Shown: positions 17,300 through 25,547 of the stretch, one piece after another
Layout: each line of letters begins with the position of its first letter
Position numbering within the stretch: position 1 is the first letter of the stretch
Notes under the pieces: generated by a model
Databases searched by the model: none
The model's input: only the letters and a program-made list of their open reading frames with translations
Told to the model about the DNA's origin: nothing
Made by a program: the position numbers and the translations under genes
Source: Marinosulfonomonas sp.
GTDB lineage: Bacteria; Pseudomonadota; Alphaproteobacteria; Rhodobacterales; Rhodobacteraceae
Length of the DNA stretch: 43,858 nt
Direction of reading: 5' to 3'
Assembly (NCBI GenBank): GCA_026984915.1
Contig: JALSRG010000105.1
Span: 1-43,858 of the forward strand

Positions 17300-17983
17300 T
17301 CAGGTTGACGCGGCCCGCGTCAGGGACAGCCGCGCCGTTTCCAGATGTTCCTTCATGACATTTGCGGCCAGTTCCGGTTCGCGAAAGCGTATCCCGTCCA
17401 ACAGGCGCCGGTGCTGAATATTGTAGCGGGTGATCATGTCTTCGTTCAGGGTAAGCCGGCGCATCCGCGTCCATTCGTTCCGGCTGCGGACCGAGGTGAT
17501 CTGATCAATGATCCAGATCAGCAGACGGTTGCCGGTGCATTCGGCCAGCAGGCGGTGAAATTCAGTATCTGCCTCTGAAAAGGCGACCGGGTCATCAAGC
17601 TGCGTTTCCATCCGGTCACAGAGTGCCTCCAGGCGGTCAAAATCGCTCCGGTGGCCATGCAGAACCGCAAGTCGGCAGATGTGAGGCTCAAGGGCGAAAC
17701 GCGCATCCATGAGTTCCAGCGGGTTGGCGTTTTCGATCGCCTCCGACGACGGCGCATCCATTGGCCGGGTCACATAGGTACCGCTCCCCGGACGGATTTC
17801 GACAATCCCTTCCTCGGCCAATTGCGTGAGAGCCTCGCGCACCGTTCCCCGCGCAACGCCATGGCTTTCCGCCATGCGTCTTTCCGGCATCAGGCGATCA
17901 CCATGCCGCAATTCACCATCGGCAATCTGGCGGCGCAGTTGTGCCGCGATGTCGGCCGCTCCGATTCGCTGGGTTGCTTGCAT
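17300..17983 (-). CDS. GntR-family (FadR/FCD) transcriptional regulator
   Basis: A 227-aa GntR regulator. The winged-helix domain spans about residues 8-75 (MPERRMAESHGVARGTVREA, then VEIRPGSGTYV). The FCD ligand domain (about 90-215) has the conserved metal-type residues in DTEFHRLLAECTGN and the IQHRRLLDGI helix. It is divergent from the FAD oxidoreductase operon at 18162 and is its probable regulator. Members of this group respond to small organic acids and amino acids; no ligand can be inferred. Confidence 0.9.
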   Translation of the reverse strand: MQATQRIGAADIAAQLRRQIADGELRHGDRLMPERRMAESHGVARGTVREALTQLAEEGIVEIRPGSGTYVTRPMDAPSSEAIENANPLELMDARFALEPHICRLAVLHGHRSDFDRLEALCDRMETQLDDPVAFSEADTEFHRLLAECTGNRLLIWIIDQITSVRSRNEWTRMRRLTLNEDMITRYNIQHRRLLDGIRFREPELAANVMKEHLETARLSLTRAAST

Positions 17984-18032
17984 TATTGGCTCCGTTTCCA
18001 GATATCTGTACCAATTCTAAACCAAATAGTGA

Positions 18033-18049
18033 ATTATTCAAGATTATTC
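18033..18049. promoter_or_regulatory. ATTATTC direct repeat in GntR/FAD-oxidase divergent region
   Basis: ATTATTC occurs at 18033-18039 and again at 18043-18049, one helical turn apart, in the 178-bp region between the divergent GntR and FAD-oxidoreductase genes. It may be an AT-rich promoter element or a binding site. The evidence is positional only. Confidence 0.25.
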
Positions 18050-18161
18050 GCTGAATCGGTCCAAAAAAGGTTGACGGGCGCCAAAACCCGGACTGAAGAT
18101 TGGCACGCGAGGCGCGCAACAGCGCCGCCCCGCCGCAGACGACCAATGCATGGGGCATAGG

Positions 18162-19505
18162 ATGGCACTACCAAAACACTCAGACTATCTCATCATTGGT
18201 GCCGGCATTCACGGTCTTTCCACGGCGTGGCGGTTGGCCGACCGCCTCATCGAACGTGGGGAGAACGTCGAGGGACGGATTACCGTTCTGGACAAATCGG
18301 GCATTGCGGCCGGGGCGTCCGGTATCGCCTGTGGCGTGGTGCGCAACAATTATTTTCAACCGGCCATGCGCCGCCTGATGAAACATTCCGTCGGTGTCTG
18401 GGAAAGTGACCCGCTGGGTCTGAGCTATCACCCCGTCGGGTATATGCAGATTTCATGCGAAACGATGCGCGAGGATGTGGCATCAATTTTCCAGCAACAG
18501 CAGGAAATCGGCTACGAGAGTGTTTTCATCGAGGGAGAGAATGCCTCGACATCCTATATGCGCGCCCTGTTTGATGACTGGCAGGCCAAAAACATCACCT
18601 CGGTTCTGCACGAAAAACGCGGCGGTTATTCGAACAATACCAAATCGATGTACGGAATTGCCAAGAAGGCCGAAGACCGTGGTGTCCGGATCATCACCGG
18701 CGTCGAAGTCAAGGGCCTGAGCAGCGAAAGCGGATCGGCGGCGATTGCCTCGGTTGAAACGAACCGGGGTACGATTTCCTGTGACAAGCTGATCGTTGCC
18801 CCCGGCCCCTGGGTGCGGGATTTCTGGAAAATGCTGGGCCTGCCCGGAAAAATCACCGTAAAGGGGCTGGATGGTGCCAAACACGATAACATCGACATGT
18901 GGCGGTATTGGCAGCTTGAAGAAGGGGTGCTGCGGGTGCCGCCGGAATCCCTGATGACCAACGACGGAAAGGTGCCGCCGGTTATCCATGTGGATACGGA
19001 TGCGCCGCTTTTTTCGGATGTGGACGGCAGCCTGATTACGGATGAGATGTGGGGGATCTATTATAAGCCGGACTGGCATTTTGGCGGCGTACAGGGCGGC
19101 GCCTCGCCCTATAAGGTTGAGACCCCGGTTGATGAGGTTGCCATTGATCCATATGGCCCGTCATCACCGGAATTTGTGGCGTCAGGCGAATTTGCCCATA
19201 TGTGGGTTTCGGCGCTGGCACATTGCCACAAAAGGTTTGAAGGCACGATGCCAAAGTATCACCGCGAGGCATCTGGCGGCATTGGCTGCTTTACGCCTGA
19301 CAGCTTTCCGGTATTCGATCACTTTCACGGCAATGCGACCGTTATTGCCGATTCCAACCACGGCTGGAAAATGCTCGGCGTTGGCCACCTGATTGCAGAC
19401 GAAGTGCTGGGCGAGCCGCAGGAACTGCTAGAGCCTTTCCGCTTTGACCGCTTTGAAAAAGGCGCGCTGCACCCGGTGTCCAACAGCCCGTATCCGTGGA
19501 GCTAG
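18162..19505 (+). CDS. DAO-type FAD-dependent oxidoreductase
   Basis: A 447-aa single-chain FAD amine or amino-acid oxidase/dehydrogenase of the DAO superfamily. The N-terminal FAD motif is DYLIIGAGIHGLSTAWRLA (about 8-26), followed by ITVLDKSGIAAGASGIACG. The C-terminal FAD contact is SNHGWKMLGVGHLIADEVLG. It has none of the extra domains of SoxA. First gene of a packed operon, 60 bp before the GS-like ligase. By analogy with PuuB or MgdA it would oxidise the C-N bond of an N-substituted glutamate or a gamma-glutamyl amine. ATG 18150 is an alternative start; 18162 has a GGGG run at better spacing. Confidence 0.85.
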   Translation: MALPKHSDYLIIGAGIHGLSTAWRLADRLIERGENVEGRITVLDKSGIAAGASGIACGVVRNNYFQPAMRRLMKHSVGVWESDPLGLSYHPVGYMQISCETMREDVASIFQQQQEIGYESVFIEGENASTSYMRALFDDWQAKNITSVLHEKRGGYSNNTKSMYGIAKKAEDRGVRIITGVEVKGLSSESGSAAIASVETNRGTISCDKLIVAPGPWVRDFWKMLGLPGKITVKGLDGAKHDNIDMWRYWQLEEGVLRVPPESLMTNDGKVPPVIHVDTDAPLFSDVDGSLITDEMWGIYYKPDWHFGGVQGGASPYKVETPVDEVAIDPYGPSSPEFVASGEFAHMWVSALAHCHKRFEGTMPKYHREASGGIGCFTPDSFPVFDHFHGNATVIADSNHGWKMLGVGHLIADEVLGEPQELLEPFRFDRFEKGALHPVSNSPYPWS

Positions 19506-19565
19506 TTACAACCAAAAATACCAAGGCGAAAACGCCGCGAAACAGAACGAACAGGGAGATTGAAG

Positions 19566-21044
19566 ATGGCGGAAATGGACCTCGAACGCTTTGTGGAAGC
19601 CCCCGGGCGCGATGAAAAGATCAAGGCCGTACGCAAAAAGATCGACGCCTTGGGCATCGAGTATCTCTACCTGCAATTCGTGTCGGTGACCGGCAAGATC
19701 ATGGGAAAGGGGATTCCGGCGGACCACTGGGAATCTGTGGCAAAGAAGGGCTTTCAACTGGTTTACGGCGCGACGGTCAATCTGTTTACCGACCGCGCGG
19801 GCAACTATCTGGGGTATGGCCCCGAAGCGGCAGAACTGGTCGGCATTCCGGAACCGGAAACCTTCATGCAGCTTCCTTGGGCGCCGGAAATTGGCCGGTT
19901 TTATTGCACCCTGTTTCGCAACCGCGAGGAAAAAACCGACCCCGGTGCCTATCTGACGGCAGACTGCCGCGGCAACCTGCGCCGGATGCATGAGGATTTT
20001 ACCGCCAAGCACGGCAAGCAACTGCGCATCGGCACCGAGCCGGAAATGATGTGGCTGAAGTTTGACGAGAATGGCAAGCCGAAGGATGGCTACTCCAAAC
20101 CCTACTGCTATCACATCGACCAGTTCGAGAGCTTGCGTCCGGTATCGCTTCAGGTGATCCGCTATGCCCGCAAAATGGGGCTGGACATGATTCAGGGTGA
20201 TCACGAGGACGCCCCCGGACAACTGGAACTGAACTGGATGTTCGACGATGTTCTGCGCAACGCCGACCGGCTGACAACCTATCGGCAGATCTGTGCCCAG
20301 GTCGCGCGCGAGAACAACATATTCGCCTGTTTCATGACCAAGCCGTTCATGGGGGTCTCGGCCTCGGGCTGTCACCACAACATGAGCCTCTGGCGTGGCG
20401 GCGAGGATGAATTTGTCGCTTGTGGAAATGATCCGGACGACCTGCCGGGAATGGCTGAAAACTACATGTATGTGAAAGGCGGAGAGAATACCTTCATGCC
20501 CGATGATGATGACCCGCAGATGCCCGGCAAGGAAGGGCTGGTGGCGATTGGCGGGGTGGTCCAACATCTTCAGGCATTGACGGCGATTGGTTGCTCCACG
20601 GTCAATTCCTACCGCCGGCTTTGGGATACCGGATTCTGGGCGCCGGTTTTTGCCGATTGGGGTTTCCAGAACCGCACCACCGGGCTGCGGGTCTCGGCGC
20701 CGGGCCGGTTCGAGTACCGCAGTGTCGATTCCATGGTGAACCCTTACCTGATGGGAACGACCCTGCTGGCCGCCATGGATGACGGCATCGACAACAAGCT
20801 TGATCCCGGTGAGCCGGAAGAGCGCAACATTTATGAGGCGATCAAGGCCGGCAAGGACGTAAAGAAACTGCCGATGTCGCTGGGGGACGCACTTGATGCG
20901 CTGGCCGGTGACGAGGTCGTTCAGCGCGGAATGCCGGGCGAAATGTACCGGTTGTATCACGAATACAAATATGACGAGTGGGCGCGTTTTATGTCCACTG
21001 TGACCGATTGGGACAACGACACTTACATGGAATGTCTGCCCTAG
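19566..21044 (+). CDS. glutamine-synthetase-like gamma-glutamyl amine ligase
   Basis: A 492-aa glutamine-synthetase-fold ligase, distinct from and about 57 aa longer than the GmaS at 33805-35112. GS active-site elements are intact: Glu158/Glu160 in GTEPEMMWL, Glu214 and Glu221 in GDHEDAPGQLELNW, SASGCHHNMSLW (about 265-276), NSYRRL (347-352), NR369-370 and RFEYR (381-385). It should form an ATP-dependent gamma-glutamyl bond to ammonia or, more likely here, an amine. The family includes GmaS, PuuA and IpuC. The ATG at 19566 has GGGAG upstream; a TTG lies two codons before. A polar insert at about 284-320 is absent from GmaS. Substrate unknown. Confidence 0.88.
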   Translation: MAEMDLERFVEAPGRDEKIKAVRKKIDALGIEYLYLQFVSVTGKIMGKGIPADHWESVAKKGFQLVYGATVNLFTDRAGNYLGYGPEAAELVGIPEPETFMQLPWAPEIGRFYCTLFRNREEKTDPGAYLTADCRGNLRRMHEDFTAKHGKQLRIGTEPEMMWLKFDENGKPKDGYSKPYCYHIDQFESLRPVSLQVIRYARKMGLDMIQGDHEDAPGQLELNWMFDDVLRNADRLTTYRQICAQVARENNIFACFMTKPFMGVSASGCHHNMSLWRGGEDEFVACGNDPDDLPGMAENYMYVKGGENTFMPDDDDPQMPGKEGLVAIGGVVQHLQALTAIGCSTVNSYRRLWDTGFWAPVFADWGFQNRTTGLRVSAPGRFEYRSVDSMVNPYLMGTTLLAAMDDGIDNKLDPGEPEERNIYEAIKAGKDVKKLPMSLGDALDALAGDEVVQRGMPGEMYRLYHEYKYDEWARFMSTVTDWDNDTYMECLP

Positions 21045-21088
21045 GCAGAGCATTCGATCCGATCCATGAACGGGAGGCGATAGCTGAA

Positions 21089-22024
21089 ATGTGCGGAATT
21101 GCAGGACTGATTCACAAGGGCAAAAGCTCCAACATCGGCAGCGAAATGACGGCGATGTTGCAGGCGCTCAAGCATCGGGGGCCGGATTCGACCGGCTATG
21201 CGGTGTATGGCGAACCAGAGGCCGGCGTCTATGTCATGCGTCTGAAAGTGGCCGAAGCCGAAGACATGGCCCGCGGCCGCGGCATTCACAAAGTGATTGC
21301 AGACCGCATTGCCGAAGTCGAAATCATCCTGTCGGAACACGGGGCCAAGGTTGCCTCACGCGAGGCCCCGACGGAATATTCGCTGCGCTATGAAATCAGT
21401 CATGATGGCGACACCGCGATAATGGCGGCGCATATCGAAGAAACCGAGGGCGTCGAAATTCTGTCCATGGGCAACGGTCTGGAACTGATCAAGGATCTCG
21501 GGGATGCGTCAGATGTGGCCGGACTGTACGGCCTGAATGACTTCAAGGGAACACACGGAATTGGCCACACCCGGATGGCGACGGAATCAGATGTCGATAT
21601 CCGCTCGGCCCACCCATACTGGGCCTTCCCCTACAATGACGTGTCGGTCGTGCATAACGGGCAGATCACCAACTATTGGATCATGCGCCGCGAAATGGAG
21701 CGCAAGGGTCACCGGTTCATGTCGAACTGCGACAGCGAACTGCTGGCGGTCTATACCGCGCATAACCTGTCGAACGGAATTGAACTGGAAGAGAGTTTGC
21801 GCCGGTCGATCGAAGAGATTGACGGCGTGTTCACCTATCTGGTCGCCACAAAGGACCAGTTGGGCATGGCCAAGGACACCATGGCGGCGAAACCGCTGGT
21901 TCTCTACGAAAGCGACAAACTGATCGCAATGGCATCGGAAGAAGTCGCGATCCGGGCAATTCTGCCCGAAGAAATCGACACCACTGACCCTTATGACGAG
22001 GAGGTTCGGGTATGGCAGGCGTAA
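21089..22024 (+). CDS. glxB: class-II glutamine amidotransferase subunit, MgsA/GlxB-like (paralogue 1)
   Basis: A 311-aa glutaminase-type (Ntn-hydrolase) subunit. Met1 is followed by the nucleophile Cys2 (MCGIAGLIHKG). Further family motifs are LKHRGPDSTGYAVYG, HGIGHTRMATES and VVHNGQITNYW. It corresponds to the amidotransferase domain of glutamate synthase split off as its own gene, and to MgsA of N-methylglutamate synthase. The start was placed at 21089 so that Cys2 is exposed; GGGAGG is upstream. It overlaps the next gene by 13 bp. Confidence 0.9.
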   Translation: MCGIAGLIHKGKSSNIGSEMTAMLQALKHRGPDSTGYAVYGEPEAGVYVMRLKVAEAEDMARGRGIHKVIADRIAEVEIILSEHGAKVASREAPTEYSLRYEISHDGDTAIMAAHIEETEGVEILSMGNGLELIKDLGDASDVAGLYGLNDFKGTHGIGHTRMATESDVDIRSAHPYWAFPYNDVSVVHNGQITNYWIMRREMERKGHRFMSNCDSELLAVYTAHNLSNGIELEESLRRSIEEIDGVFTYLVATKDQLGMAKDTMAAKPLVLYESDKLIAMASEEVAIRAILPEEIDTTDPYDEEVRVWQA

Positions 22025-22881
22025 GTGATGCAGACCTGAAGAAGATGACGCAGGACGAGCGTGTCAAAGCGCTGGGAATGACCACGGAACAGTTGACGGG
22101 CAAGTCGCTCTATATCGAGTTCGACCCGGATGCGCACGAGCGTTTCACCTATCCATGGGCGCCGGAGGTCGACTATAACAAGCGAACCGAACTGGACACT
22201 GATGATCTGACAACAACCGAGGTCAACGCCCGTATCCGCGAACTGATGAACGAGGGCTATGGCACGATTGTTCTAAAGAATCCGCGTGGGAAGCACTCGA
22301 TCGGAGTCGGCATTCTGAGCCGCCTCAATCTGATCATCGAAGGGTCGACCGGTTATTTCGGTGTCGGGCTGATTGATGGCCCGAACGTGCGCATCAACGG
22401 CCGGGTTGGCTGGTCATGCGCTGAAAACATGATGTCAGGCACCGTTGTCGTGGAAAAGAATGCCGGCTCGACCTTTGGCGCGGCCATTCGCGGCGGTGAT
22501 CTGGTGTGCAGGGGCTCGGTCGGCTCACGCACCGGTATCGACATGAAAGGCGGCACGATTATCGTCGGGGGCGATACCGGCGCGCTGTCTGGTTTCATGA
22601 TGCAGCGCGGCAGGCTGGTTGTCTGCGGCAACGCCGGCAAGAACCTGGGTGACAGCATGTATGACGGCACCATTTACGTTGGCGGCGAGATCAAATCGCT
22701 TGGGGTCGATGCGGTCAAGGCAGAGTTGACCGATGCCGACCGCAAATGGCTGACACGCAAGCTTACCCAATACGGGTTGATGCCGAAAAAGGGCGTTGAC
22801 CATTTCACCAAGATCGTCGCCGGCAAACAGTTGTGGAATTACGACAACCTGGAACCGCACGAAAAGAAACTCATTCTGTAA
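22012..22881 (+). CDS. glxC: GXGXG-domain subunit, MgsB/GlxC-like (paralogue 1)
   Basis: A 289-aa protein matching the C-terminal beta-helix (GXGXG) domain of glutamate synthase large subunit. The repeats run from about residue 75 to 240, for example GWSCAENMMSGTVVVEKNAG, GSRTGIDMKGGTIIVGGDTG and CGNAGKNLGDSMYDGTIYVG. It is 62 aa longer than MgsB at 36486-37169; the extra part is mainly an N-terminal arm (about 60 aa) of unknown role. It lies between the amidotransferase and FMN subunits, as in all mgs/glx operons. Confidence 0.9.
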   Translation: MAGVSDADLKKMTQDERVKALGMTTEQLTGKSLYIEFDPDAHERFTYPWAPEVDYNKRTELDTDDLTTTEVNARIRELMNEGYGTIVLKNPRGKHSIGVGILSRLNLIIEGSTGYFGVGLIDGPNVRINGRVGWSCAENMMSGTVVVEKNAGSTFGAAIRGGDLVCRGSVGSRTGIDMKGGTIIVGGDTGALSGFMMQRGRLVVCGNAGKNLGDSMYDGTIYVGGEIKSLGVDAVKAELTDADRKWLTRKLTQYGLMPKKGVDHFTKIVAGKQLWNYDNLEPHEKKLIL

Positions 22882-22903
22882 GTCAGCGAAAGGAACCAGA
22901 ACA

Positions 22904-24268
22904 ATGGCTGACGGTGACATGCCGAAAAAGAAACCACTGGATCGCGATGTGTATCGCCTCGGTGAAAGTTTTATATTCCCGCCCAGGGTTATCGACGACA
23001 TCCATATCAAGTCCGAGCTTGGGCGATACCGGATGCGGGGCTTTTCCCTGTTCAAGAAAATCCCCCATTGGGATGATCTGACCTTTCTGCCCGGAACGCT
23101 GACCCGTTTCGTGATCGAGGGGTATCGGGAAAAATGCGAAACCAAAACAGTCATTGGCCCGCGTGCCAAGCGACCTTTGGTGCTTGATATACCGATTTAC
23201 ATAACCGGGATGAGTTTTGGCGCCCTGTCCTATGAGGCCAAGACCGCGCTGGCGCGTGGCGCCACCATGGCCGGCACCGCCACCTGTTCGGGCGAAGGCG
23301 GAATGATTCCGGATGAGCGGCGTTTCAGTTCCAAGTGGTTCTATCAGTGCATCCAGTCACGCTATGGCTTCAATCCGCACCATCTGGTGCTGGCAGACGG
23401 CGTGGAATTCTTTATCGGGCAGGGCTGCAAGGTTGGCCTGGGCGGGCACCTGATGGGCCAGAAAGTGACAGATCAGGTTGCGGAAATGCGGTCCCTGCCT
23501 GCGGGGATCGATCAGCGTTCACCGGCACGTCACCCTGATTGGCTGGGACCGGATGATCTGGCGCTGAAGATACAGGAGATTCGCGAAGTCACGGACGGGC
23601 AAATCCCGATTCAGCTGAAGCTTGGCGCAGCGCGGGTGTACGACGATGTACGCATGGCGGTGAAATGTGACCCCGACAGCATCTATATCGACGGTATGGA
23701 AGGCTCAACCGGGGCCGGGCCACATCTGGCAACGGAAGAAACCGGAGTACCCGGTATGGCGGGAATCCGGCAGGCGCGCAAAGCGATTGATGATCTGGGC
23801 AAGCGCGGCGAGATCAGCCTGATCTATGCCGGTGGCATCCGCAACGGTGCTGACGTGGCCAAGGCGATTGCCTTGGGGGCTGATGCCATTGCCATTGGCC
23901 ATTCGGCCATGATGGCACTGAACTGCAACAAGGATATTCCGGAAGCGAACTACCCCGAGGAAATCGGGGCCGATCCGGGCCACTGCTATCATTGTCATAC
24001 CGGACGCTGTCCGGTTGGTGTGGCAACGCAGGATCCGCAACTGCGTGCCCGGCTTGATCCGGATGAAGCCGCCGAGCGGGTATACAATTTCCTGCATACG
24101 CTCACCATCGAGGCACAGCTTTTTGCCCGCGCCTGCGGCAAAACCCATGTACATTCGTTGGAACCCGAGGACCTGGCAGCCCTGACGATGGAGGCATCTG
24201 CCCTGGCCGGAGTGCCCCTGGCAGGGACAAATTACACCGTGGGCATAGAAGATTACCACCACCTGTAG
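22904..24268 (+). CDS. glxD: FMN glutamate-synthase-like subunit, MgsC/GlxD-like (paralogue 1)
   Basis: A 454-aa synthase subunit matching the FMN/Fe-S TIM barrel of glutamate synthase. FMN-barrel motifs are ITGMSFGALSYEAKTALARG, GQGCKVGLGGHLMG, GIDQRSPARHPDW and IYAGGIRNGADVAKAIALGA. It keeps the cluster-type motif CYHCHTGRCPVGVATQDP with Cys361, Cys364 and Cys369, so it probably carries a 3Fe-4S centre. The paralogue at 35138 lacks all three cysteines. ATG at 22904 has a GGAA element upstream; the upstream in-frame codons belong to the preceding gene in another frame. Confidence 0.9.
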   Translation: MADGDMPKKKPLDRDVYRLGESFIFPPRVIDDIHIKSELGRYRMRGFSLFKKIPHWDDLTFLPGTLTRFVIEGYREKCETKTVIGPRAKRPLVLDIPIYITGMSFGALSYEAKTALARGATMAGTATCSGEGGMIPDERRFSSKWFYQCIQSRYGFNPHHLVLADGVEFFIGQGCKVGLGGHLMGQKVTDQVAEMRSLPAGIDQRSPARHPDWLGPDDLALKIQEIREVTDGQIPIQLKLGAARVYDDVRMAVKCDPDSIYIDGMEGSTGAGPHLATEETGVPGMAGIRQARKAIDDLGKRGEISLIYAGGIRNGADVAKAIALGADAIAIGHSAMMALNCNKDIPEANYPEEIGADPGHCYHCHTGRCPVGVATQDPQLRARLDPDEAAERVYNFLHTLTIEAQLFARACGKTHVHSLEPEDLAALTMEASALAGVPLAGTNYTVGIEDYHHL

Positions 24269-24279
24269 GAGGGAGCGAT

Positions 24280-24693
24280 ATGGCTGGCACACAATTCAGA
24301 GGCTCGGAAATCAAGGATGTCGATCAGTTCCTGAAAGACGCCGAGGGGCTTGAAACAGACCGCGAAAAAGAGATCGGTCAACATATCGGCTATCGCTATG
24401 ATGTGAATCTGGTGCCCGATTATGACCGGATCACCCCGTTTCTGACCAAATACATGGAAATCATGGGCTGGGATGATCTGAACTGGCTGGAAGACATCCA
24501 CATGGGTTACGAAGAGGGTATGCCCGCCGTGTTTGACCGCAATATCAACGGCTGGGTGCGCATTCCTGACAGCATAAAATTACCGGACAACCAGCAGGAT
24601 CGCGACATGATTGCGCGCGAACTTTTGCTAAAATTCCAGATGTCCGACCGGCACCCGCTGGTTTCCCTGAGAAAGGCCTATAAAAAGTTCTGA
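24280..24693 (+). CDS. unknown 137-aa protein in the paralogous operon
   Basis: A soluble, acidic 137-aa protein that I do not recognise. It has no signal peptide or membrane helix. It is rich in aromatic and acidic residues in the centre (MGWDDLNWLEDIHMGYEEGM) and has a basic C-terminal tail (LRKAYKKF). A very strong ribosome-binding site (TAGGAGGGAG) precedes its ATG, and it is 11 bp after glxD and 2 bp before the amidase gene, so it is a genuine operon member. No counterpart exists in the gmaS-mgsABC operon, which suggests a role special to this pathway, such as an accessory subunit. Confidence 0.8.
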   Translation: MAGTQFRGSEIKDVDQFLKDAEGLETDREKEIGQHIGYRYDVNLVPDYDRITPFLTKYMEIMGWDDLNWLEDIHMGYEEGMPAVFDRNINGWVRIPDSIKLPDNQQDRDMIARELLLKFQMSDRHPLVSLRKAYKKF

Positions 24694-24695
24694 CG

Positions 24696-25547
24696 ATGTC
24701 ACAAACGCCCCGGATCGCCTGTCTGCAAACCTGCCCGAGAGCTGATATCGCATCTGCCCTGGAGGAGGCTCTGCCTCTGGCGCAGGCGGCTGTCAGTGAC
24801 GGTGCCGAATTTCTGTTCCTGCCAGAATATTGCGGCGGGTTGAAAAGTGATGGCGCGAAACTGACGCCACCAGCCGCGCGCGAGGGCGAGCATGGATTCC
24901 TGAACAGTCTGCGTGATTTTGCCTTGGAAAATCGCGTCTGGATCATGCTTGGTTCGGTGGCAATTGCGGCCGCTGACGATAAAATCGTCAACCGGGGTTT
25001 CATCATAGACGACCATGGAAAAATCATCAGCCGGTACGACAAGATTCATCTGTTTGACGTGCGGCTGTCGGATAATGAGGTGTATGCCGAAAGCGCAACG
25101 GTTGTTCCCGGGACACAAGCCGTGCTTGTCGAGACACCTTTTGGCCGCATCGGCCACACGATCTGCTATGATCTGCGCTTTCCGCACCTCTACCGCGCCC
25201 TGGCCAAAGCCGGTGCCGATATTATTGCCGTGCCTGCGGCCTTTACCAAGCGCACGGGGCAGGCCCACTGGCATGTTCTCAACCGCGCGCGTGCTATCGA
25301 AAACGGTGTCTTTGTCGTATCACCATGTGCAATCGGCGAGATCCCTGGCGGCGGCGAAAGCTATGGCCATTCGCTGATCGTTGACCCTTGGGGCCGCGTG
25401 CTGGCCGATGGCGGAACCACCCCCGGTGTTGTGGCCGCAAGCATTGATCTTGATGCCGTGGCGGATACACGCGCGCGTATCCCGAGCCTTTTGCATGACC
25501 GCCCGTTCACCCTGCACCAAATTCACACGGACAGGAAAACCCAATGA
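24696..25547 (+). CDS. nitrilase-superfamily amidase (Nit/omega-amidase type)
   Basis: A 283-aa carbon-nitrogen hydrolase. The Glu-Lys-Cys triad is visible as Glu44 (FLPEYCGG), Lys116 (YDKIHLFDV) and Cys157 (TICYDLRFPHLYRALA). The pattern is close to the Nit1/Nit2 omega-amidase branch, whose members hydrolyse alpha-ketoglutaramate or deaminated glutathione. In this operon it could hydrolyse a gamma-amide released from a gamma-glutamyl amine intermediate. It overlaps the next gene by 4 bp (ATGA). Confidence 0.88.
   Translation: MSQTPRIACLQTCPRADIASALEEALPLAQAAVSDGAEFLFLPEYCGGLKSDGAKLTPPAAREGEHGFLNSLRDFALENRVWIMLGSVAIAAADDKIVNRGFIIDDHGKIISRYDKIHLFDVRLSDNEVYAESATVVPGTQAVLVETPFGRIGHTICYDLRFPHLYRALAKAGADIIAVPAAFTKRTGQAHWHVLNRARAIENGVFVVSPCAIGEIPGGGESYGHSLIVDPWGRVLADGGTTPGVVAASIDLDAVADTRARIPSLLHDRPFTLHQIHTDRKTQ

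Noticed and set aside
18071-18099. TTGACG with a possible -10 element 17 bp downstream, before the FAD oxidoreductase gene
   Set aside because: The -35 is good, but the -10 (TGAAGA) matches the consensus poorly, so I do not call a promoter.
19506-21053. 515-codon open frame on the minus strand across the whole GS-like gene
   Set aside because: It is exactly antisense to a ligase with intact active-site motifs, has no ribosome-binding site and no recognisable protein features. Long antisense frames are common in GC-rich coding DNA.
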